Source: Deltaproteobacteria bacterium (GTDB lineage Bacteria > Desulfobacterota_D > UBA1144 > Nemesobacterales > N074bin48). From it: a stretch of DNA of 10,762 nucleotides. The stretch spans positions 1-10,762 of the forward strand of contig SMWS01000086.1 of assembly GCA_004356685.1 (NCBI GenBank), written 5' to 3'. The notes below the pieces were generated by a model that saw only the letters and a list, made by a program, of their open reading frames with translations, was not told the DNA's origin and ran no database searches. The first letter of the stretch is position 1. Each line of letters starts with the position of its first letter. Positions 6,135 to 10,762 of this stretch are shown piece by piece. The position numbers were made by a program, and so were the translations under genes.

Positions 6135-7322
6135 TTAAGTAGTATAATCCGAATTAAATTTTACATAGTCTACAGTCAGATCGCTTGTTAGAATAAACGA
6201 AGCCTTATTTCCGCTTTTTAAATCAAAAGTTATTTCTATGTCTTTTGATTTTAAATACTTTGCCGCCTTTTTTTCTTCCATCACAGCCATACCGTTTTTA
6301 CATACCCTGTAATCACCAAAATAAAGATCAACTTTATCTGGATTAAAATTTACACCTGCCCTTCCGGCAGCTGCCAAAATCCTGCCCCAGTTTGGATCCT
6401 GGCCATACAGTGCAGTTTTCACCAGTGTCGAAGTCCCAATCGTATGTGCAATCTTATCAGCATCTTTTTCAGTCCTTGCGCCCTTTACTATAATCCTTGC
6501 TACCTTGGTTGCTCCTTCCCCGTCTTCTACTATTTTATATGCAATTTCGCAGAGAACTTCTGTTAAAGCATCTTTTACTTTACTGTAGTTTCTACCTTTA
6601 AATTTAACCGGTTTATTACCCAAATAACCGTTAGATAAAAGAAGGGACGTATCACTTGTAGATGTATCTCCATCAACAGTAATTTTATTAAATGAATCAT
6701 TCACCGAATTTTGTAAGAGTCTGTCCTGTGCGGTTTTTTCTAACGCAATATCAGTTATTACAAAACAAAGCAGAGTTGCCATGTTTGGAGATATCATTCC
6801 TGCACCCTTTCCTATAGCAGTAATTGTTCCTTCTCTACCATCTATTATTATTTTTCTGGATGAAATTTTAACAAAGGCATCGGTAGTCATAATTGCCTCT
6901 GCTGCATCATTAAGGCCACTTTCTGATAGATTTGAAATTAGCTTGGGCACGGAACTAGTAATCTTGCCAACATGTGAAGTAAGAAACGAACCTATAAGAC
7001 CCGTGGATGATGGAATTACTAGTGAGTCTTTTATCTGCAAACTCTTGGCTGTAGACTTTGTGATTTCATTTGCATCCTTAATACCCTGTTTGCCAGTACA
7101 AACATTAGCAATTCCACTATTTATTATTATAGCCTGACAGTACCCTGATTTTAGCTTTTTCTGACCGATTATTACCGGCGCAGCCTTTACAATATTTGTT
7201 GTAAAAACCCCTGAAGCCTGCGCTGGTCTTTCAGAATATATAAGCGCCAGATCTTTTTTCTTACTAGCTTTTATACCACTATAAATTCCCGATGCTTTAA
7301 ATCCTTTTATAGTTAGTAACAT
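6135..7322 (-). CDS. argJ: Bifunctional ornithine acetyltransferase / N-acetylglutamate synthase
   Basis: Known role: transfers the acetyl group of N-acetylornithine to glutamate, recycling acetyl in arginine synthesis; bifunctional forms also use acetyl-CoA. The precursor cleaves itself into alpha and beta chains, and the freed Thr is the nucleophile. Seen: GVFTTN (38-43), INSGIANVCTG (67-77), SSTGLIG oxyanion-hole segment (105-111), TTDAF, and KGAGMISPNMATLL with cleavage expected between A182 and T183. Further on are TVDGDTSTSDT and DPNWGRI. The protein has 395 residues, normal for the family. Mono- versus bifunctionality cannot be read from the sequence, and no other arg gene is in view. 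The ATG shares one base with the recO stop (TAATG) and has GGAG 5 nt upstream, so coupled translation is likely. It is the last gene of the mgtE-recO-argJ operon, convergent with pyrD across 6 bp. Confidence 0.96.
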   Translation of the reverse strand: MLLTIKGFKASGIYSGIKASKKKDLALIYSERPAQASGVFTTNIVKAAPVIIGQKKLKSGYCQAIIINSGIANVCTGKQGIKDANEITKSTAKSLQIKDSLVIPSSTGLIGSFLTSHVGKITSSVPKLISNLSESGLNDAAEAIMTTDAFVKISSRKIIIDGREGTITAIGKGAGMISPNMATLLCFVITDIALEKTAQDRLLQNSVNDSFNKITVDGDTSTSDTSLLLSNGYLGNKPVKFKGRNYSKVKDALTEVLCEIAYKIVEDGEGATKVARIIVKGARTEKDADKIAHTIGTSTLVKTALYGQDPNWGRILAAAGRAGVNFNPDKVDLYFGDYRVCKNGMAVMEEKKAAKYLKSKDIEITFDLKSGNKASFILTSDLTVDYVKFNSDYTT

Positions 7323-8020
7323 TAATTCTCCATGACGAATTTTTCTGATTTAAATTCTTTTCCAGTGTGAAACTTTGTAAATCTTGTCAAAAGTGCAATA
7401 TTGTTCATTATTGTTTTATGATCGTTTTTATCAAATTTTTTAACAAATTTAAAACCTTCAATTGAAGCTCCGGATTGTTTACCGCATTGTACACACGCAA
7501 TTCCACCCTGTCTTATACTTAAATAACCAATATCATTCACATCTTTGCCGCACTTAAAACAGCTTTTTAATTGCGGATTCAAACCGACACACATTAGGGC
7601 TCGATATTGGAACCTTGGTATCATATTTATTATATTGTGCTTCTCATTAATATGTTCTAAACTCTTTTGCAGCAAAGCAAATAGATCCTGATTTATTTGT
7701 TCTGTTTCAGATAGATTTTCAATATATTCTAAAATGAAACTACCCCACTTATATTTATCCAGATCATTCATAATATCGGCATACGAACTGACAATATTAC
7801 AGTCCTCTAAATATTTAATATGTTTAATCCCTTCCTTAAACTTAATTTTTACATTTAAAAATAATTCTAATCTACCGCCAAATCTCTTAGAGCTCTTCTT
7901 TGCATTTCTTGCAATACAGCTTACTTTACCAAAATCATATGTATAAAAACTAACAATATAATCAGCTTCTTTATAAACAGTTTTTTTTAGAATAAAGGCT
8001 TGCGTAATCTTTTCGATCAT
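7322..8020 (-). CDS. recO: DNA repair protein RecO
   Basis: Known role: RecF-pathway recombination mediator that binds SSB-coated single-stranded DNA with RecR, helps load RecA and anneals strands. The 232-residue protein has the typical N-terminal OB fold (residues about 1-80: AFILKKTVYKEADYIVSFYT, KVSCIARNAKKSSKRFGG). A helical region follows, then a C4 zinc site in the C-terminal domain: C154-x-x-C157 and C176-x-x-C179 around GYLSIRQGG. This arrangement is seen in Gram-positive and Deinococcus-type RecO and is absent from E. coli RecO. It starts 2 nt after the mgtE stop. No Shine-Dalgarno is visible, so translation probably relies on reinitiation from mgtE. The stop shares a base with the argJ start. 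Confidence 0.93.
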   Translation of the reverse strand: MIEKITQAFILKKTVYKEADYIVSFYTYDFGKVSCIARNAKKSSKRFGGRLELFLNVKIKFKEGIKHIKYLEDCNIVSSYADIMNDLDKYKWGSFILEYIENLSETEQINQDLFALLQKSLEHINEKHNIINMIPRFQYRALMCVGLNPQLKSCFKCGKDVNDIGYLSIRQGGIACVQCGKQSGASIEGFKFVKKFDKNDHKTIMNNIALLTRFTKFHTGKEFKSEKFVMEN

Positions 8021-8022
8021 TT

Positions 8023-9375
8023 CTAAAATATAAGCATTGCAATAAACAAATAAACAAGAGAGCCAAAAATGTCATTAAACATAGTTAAAAGAGGCCCTGA
8101 TGCAGCGGCCGGATCAAATTTAAATTTTTGTAATAAAAGTGGACTCGCTGCTCCTACAAACGATGTGGCAAGCGTGGCAGACACCATCGCTATAAAAACC
8201 GCAAAAGCTAATTTTACAAACTGTGTTTCATTTTTACTTATTATTGCCCCCGCTATTGCCGCTACCAGTCCGCATATTATTCCTATTGAAAGTCCTACTT
8301 TTACTTCTGAAATAACAAGCTTGTAGATTTGCGAAAAAGTAATAGTACCCATTCCCATACTCCTGATTACAATAGTAGTTGTCTGAATACCAACATTTCC
8401 GCCAGTGGCCATTATTGCCGGCATAAAAGCAGCTAATATTGCAACTTTCTGTAAGGTAGGCTGAAAAACATTGACTATTATAAGAGCAATAAATAATTCG
8501 CCTACAAGCGTTAGTAACAACCATGGTGTACGAAGCTTTATTCTCGTAAGAGTAGGGGTGTAGATTGGGTGCATTTGATCCTGTACACCGGCAAGATGAT
8601 ACATATCTTCTGATGCCTCTTCTGTAATAACATCTATTACGTCATCGGCAGTAATTCTCCCAATCAGCTTTCCGGATTCATCTATAACAGGAAGGGCAAA
8701 AATGTCATACTTTTCAAATATTTTAGCTACTTCTTCCTGATCTATTAAAGGCGTAACGCTAACCTCCGGCTCGGTCATTATATTTTTTAATTTAACACCC
8801 GGATTTGAAAGAAGTAGTTTCTTTGGAGAAACCGTTCCCAAAAGCTTTTCAGCAGTATCTATTACATATATATCCTGAAGGTCGTCCAGTTCGTCGGCTA
8901 TAAGCCTGATCCAATTGATAGCATCCCGAACAGTGGAATCTTCAGTAACCTCGGCAAGCTCAGTCTGCATAATTCCGCCCGCTGTGTCTTCTGGATATTG
9001 CAGGAGGCTTTTTACTTCTTCAACCTCTTCGGGGTCAAGTTTCGATAAAACAGGCGCAACATCGGCCTCAGCAAGATCGGCAATCACATCAGCCGCATCA
9101 TCGGAGTCCATCTCCTCTACGATGTGGGCAATTTTTTCATTATCTAAAGCTTCGAGGAGATCATGGCGGTGTTGATCGTCAAGCTCCAATAAAACCTCTG
9201 AAGCTGTTTCATTGTCGAGCGAACTCAAAACATTAGAATGAATTTCAGGATCAATATAATCCAGGATTTCAGCGATTTCAGAAGGGTGATACGCAGAGAG
9301 TAGACTCTTTATATTATGGAGGTTTCCATCTTCTAAATTCTTTGTAATCTGGTCTTTAAGTTCTTGCAACTCCAT
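8023..9375 (-). CDS. mgtE: Magnesium transporter MgtE
   Basis: Known role: homodimeric inner-membrane Mg2+ channel closed by Mg2+ binding to its cytosolic domains. The 450 residues follow the canonical order. The acidic superhelical N domain is about 1-130, with EEMDSDDAADVIADL at 87-101. CBS1 is about 134-185, starting TAGGIMQTEL, and CBS2 about 196-250, with VSVTPLIDQEEVAK and LPVIDESGKLIGRITADD. A connecting plug helix (about 250-275) leads to five membrane helices from about 284 to the C-terminus. The pore signature MPAIMATGGNVGIQTTTIVIR (318-338) and D435 in MFNDIFGSLVY, matching the selectivity-filter Asp of T. thermophilus MgtE, are present. It leads the mgtE-recO-argJ operon. The 125-bp upstream region is too short, and lacks the conserved elements, for an M-box riboswitch. 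There is no clear Shine-Dalgarno before the ATG. Confidence 0.96.
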   Translation of the reverse strand: MELQELKDQITKNLEDGNLHNIKSLLSAYHPSEIAEILDYIDPEIHSNVLSSLDNETASEVLLELDDQHRHDLLEALDNEKIAHIVEEMDSDDAADVIADLAEADVAPVLSKLDPEEVEEVKSLLQYPEDTAGGIMQTELAEVTEDSTVRDAINWIRLIADELDDLQDIYVIDTAEKLLGTVSPKKLLLSNPGVKLKNIMTEPEVSVTPLIDQEEVAKIFEKYDIFALPVIDESGKLIGRITADDVIDVITEEASEDMYHLAGVQDQMHPIYTPTLTRIKLRTPWLLLTLVGELFIALIIVNVFQPTLQKVAILAAFMPAIMATGGNVGIQTTTIVIRSMGMGTITFSQIYKLVISEVKVGLSIGIICGLVAAIAGAIISKNETQFVKLAFAVFIAMVSATLATSFVGAASPLLLQKFKFDPAAASGPLLTMFNDIFGSLVYLFIAMLIF

Positions 9376-9404
9376 CGTTTTGCTCTGAAAGTTAAATTTG
9401 GGTT

Positions 9405-9432
9405 ATTCTAAAATACAAACCCTAAAAGTAAA
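9405..9432 (-). promoter_or_regulatory. Possible promoter of the mgtE-recO-argJ operon
   Basis: On the minus strand TTTACT (9432-9427, 4 of 6 matches to the -35 consensus) and TAGAAT (9410-9405, 5 of 6 matches to the -10 consensus) are spaced by 16 bp. The start would lie near 9398, giving a leader of about 22 nt. A GGGTT/AACCC palindrome (9400-9404 and 9418-9422) spans the -10 box and could be an operator. Confidence 0.35.
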
Positions 9433-9500
9433 GATAACTATTAATAGCTTTAAATAATTTAAAAAAAATTCGTTAAAGGTAAAATCGAAACCACAATATT

Positions 9501-10343
9501 ATGGGAAAATTAAAGAGCTATGGAAACTTTATAAAAGTAGAGCACTCTCTATTTTCACTTCCACTGATTCTTTGCGGAAGTTTCTTAGCAGGGTGGGGAC
9601 TGCCAAACTTAAAACTTTTAATCTTGATAATTCTTGCTGCCATCTCCGCAAGAACTACAGCGCTTGCTATAAACAGGATATTAGATGCAAAAATAGACGG
9701 CTTAAATCCAAGAACAAGGCAGCGCGAACTTCCTTCCGGCAAAATTAATCTGAAAGAAGCAGTCTTTATAACACTAGCAGGTCTGTTTATATATATAGCT
9801 TCAGCTTATTATATTTGTGATTTAGTTCTTTATCTGAGCCCTATTCCTCTTTTAGTTTTTATAATATATCCGCTTATGAAAAGATTTACCCCTCTTTGCC
9901 ATTTTGGGGTTGGCGTTGGGCTCGGGCTTGCTCCACTAGGAGGCTGGGTAGCCGTTACATGTTCACTCAGTAATTTAACTGTTCCGTTAATTTTATCATT
10001 ATTTACTTTATTTTGGGTATCCGGTTTTGATATAATTTATGCAACGCTTGATGAAAAGTTTGATAAAGAAAAAGGAATATATTCTATAATTGCGGTTTAT
10101 GGCAGAAACAAAGGTCTGCTAATTTCTGCAATACTGCACGCTCTTGCATTCTTTAGTCTGTTACTGCTTTATTTATTAATATTTAAATCTTATATATCGC
10201 TTATAGTTCTATTAATTGCGGGGGTTTTTCTTTATCTTGAGCACAAAAATTCTGAAAATGTAGACCTTGCATTTTTTAAGATAAATATAGTAGTTGGTTT
10301 TGCCGTATTTATTTTCGTACTGAGTGGGATATACTTACCCTGA
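9501..10343 (+). CDS. ubiA: UbiA-family polyprenyltransferase (4-hydroxybenzoate or futalosine-pathway MqnP type)
   Basis: Known role: integral membrane enzyme that attaches a polyprenyl chain to an aromatic acid in quinone synthesis, using Mg2+-bound prenyl diphosphate. Seen in 280 residues: N-terminal FIKVEHSLFSLPL; first Asp motif NRILDAKIDGLNPRTRQRELPSG, with N58, D62 and D66; second motif FDIIYATLDEKFDKEKGIYSI, with D177, D184 and D188. Both sites needed for diphosphate binding are therefore intact. About eight to nine hydrophobic segments are spread along the chain. The start fits the family's usual distance from the N-terminus to FxxxEHS. The upstream 25 nt contain no Shine-Dalgarno; TAAAAT (9480-9485) may be a -10 box. 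ubiX follows after 1 nt. This pairing is found both in ubiquinone clusters and in the futalosine menaquinone route, and the window does not show which applies. Confidence 0.94.
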   Translation: MGKLKSYGNFIKVEHSLFSLPLILCGSFLAGWGLPNLKLLILIILAAISARTTALAINRILDAKIDGLNPRTRQRELPSGKINLKEAVFITLAGLFIYIASAYYICDLVLYLSPIPLLVFIIYPLMKRFTPLCHFGVGVGLGLAPLGGWVAVTCSLSNLTVPLILSLFTLFWVSGFDIIYATLDEKFDKEKGIYSIIAVYGRNKGLLISAILHALAFFSLLLLYLLIFKSYISLIVLLIAGVFLYLEHKNSENVDLAFFKINIVVGFAVFIFVLSGIYLP

Positions 10344-10344
10344 C

Positions 10345-10762
10345 ATGAGAACAATTATAGGATTTACTGGCGCATCGGGAGCCGCTTACGGAGTTGACTT
10401 TTTAAGGAGATGCCCTGATGAAAAATACGCAATATTTAGCAAGTGGGGGAAAAGGGTACTTCATGAAGAACTTGGCTTGAAGGTTGAAGAAGTATCAAAC
10501 TGGGCTACAAAAACTTTTGACGACTGGGATTTGGCAGCCCCATTTTCATCAGGAAGCAACCATTTTGATTCTCTTGTTATTATCCCATGCTCTGTATCTA
10601 CGCTAAGCAAGATAGCAAATGGAATTGCGGATACACTAATTACCCGTATAGCGCAGGTAGCTCTTAAAGAAAGAAGGAGGCTTGTAATAGCACTTCGTGA
10701 GACACCGCTTAGTTCAATAGCTTTAGAAAATGCTCTTAAGTTATCCAGAGAAGGCGCAATTA
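10345..10762 (+). CDS. ubiX: Flavin prenyltransferase UbiX/Pad1-like, N-terminal part (3' end outside window)
   Basis: Known role: joins dimethylallyl phosphate to reduced FMN, making the prenylated-FMN cofactor needed by UbiD decarboxylases in quinone synthesis. The frame is open to the window edge, giving 139 of the usual roughly 190 residues. Seen: GFTGASGAAYG FMN-binding loop (6-16), FSKWGKRVL (31-39), FSSGSN (67-72), and IIPCSVSTLSKIANGIADTLITR (79-101), with the PCS...TL and D..I.R signatures. LKERRRLVIALRETPL (107-122) gives the conserved LKERR..LV...RETP motif. All expected FMN and phosphate-binding elements in this part are intact. The ATG is 1 nt after the ubiA TGA, indicating co-transcription and coupling. 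A ubiD homologue would be expected nearby but is not in view. Confidence 0.94.
   Translation, partial: MRTIIGFTGASGAAYGVDFLRRCPDEKYAIFSKWGKRVLHEELGLKVEEVSNWATKTFDDWDLAAPFSSGSNHFDSLVIIPCSVSTLSKIANGIADTLITRIAQVALKERRRLVIALRETPLSSIALENALKLSREGAI

Noticed and set aside
8234..8524. Minus-strand open frame within mgtE in another frame, rich in Cys, Asn and Tyr
   Set aside because: It is a frame-shifted reading of the MgtE membrane region, with composition typical of a shadow frame and no start context.
9376..9500. Possible M-box Mg2+ riboswitch upstream of mgtE
   Set aside because: The divergent spacer is only 125 bp, is A/T-rich, and shows none of the conserved M-box helices; the predicted leader is about 22 nt.

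Overview
The window comes from an AT-rich bacterial chromosome (G+C roughly mid-30s percent by eye) carrying compact housekeeping gene blocks. MazG, RecO, class 2 (quinone-linked) dihydroorotate dehydrogenase, MgtE and the UbiA/UbiX pair point to a bacterium that makes an isoprenoid quinone. An alkaline-phosphatase-superfamily phosphoglycerate mutase of the 'archaeal' (ApgM) type is common in anaerobic and candidate-phylum bacteria. I cannot assign a phylum from this window; an uncultured anaerobic lineage is a guess.

Layout. (1) 1-444, plus strand: the 3' end of an ApgM-type phosphoglycerate mutase. It ends in a perfect 10-bp inverted repeat that can act as a bidirectional terminator. (2) 3878 down to 505, minus strand: a tight four-gene operon, pepP-like M24 aminopeptidase > DUF457/YfhP-like membrane hydrolase (TTG start) > mazG > uncharacterised 173-aa helical protein. 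Gene spacings are 3 nt, a 4-nt ATGA overlap, and 12 nt. (3) 4103-4954, plus strand: a REP-associated tyrosine transposase (RAYT/Y1_Tnp) homologue with a C-terminal helix-turn-helix. Its HUH metal-binding histidines are replaced, which suggests a domesticated DNA-binding protein rather than an active transposase. (4) 5028-6128, plus strand: pyrD, convergent with the next block across only 6 bp. (5) 9375 down to 6135, minus strand: mgtE > recO > argJ, with spacings of 2 nt and a 1-nt TAATG overlap. (6) 9501 to the window end, plus strand: ubiA > ubiX (cut by the window edge), diverging from mgtE.

How they work together. The blocks combine central metabolism (glycolysis, pyrimidine and arginine synthesis), nucleotide-pool and peptide housekeeping, recombination repair, Mg2+ uptake and quinone biosynthesis. 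PyrD is of the class that passes electrons to a quinone, and UbiA/UbiX are enzymes of quinone synthesis, so those two blocks are metabolically linked. I saw no CRISPR array, rRNA, tRNA, prophage, intact insertion sequence or defence system. The most unusual item is the transposase-like gene with a degenerate active site, bracketed by short related repeats and preceded by a hairpin. A second pattern is that genes at the start of transcripts lack recognisable Shine-Dalgarno sequences, while several internal genes have them.
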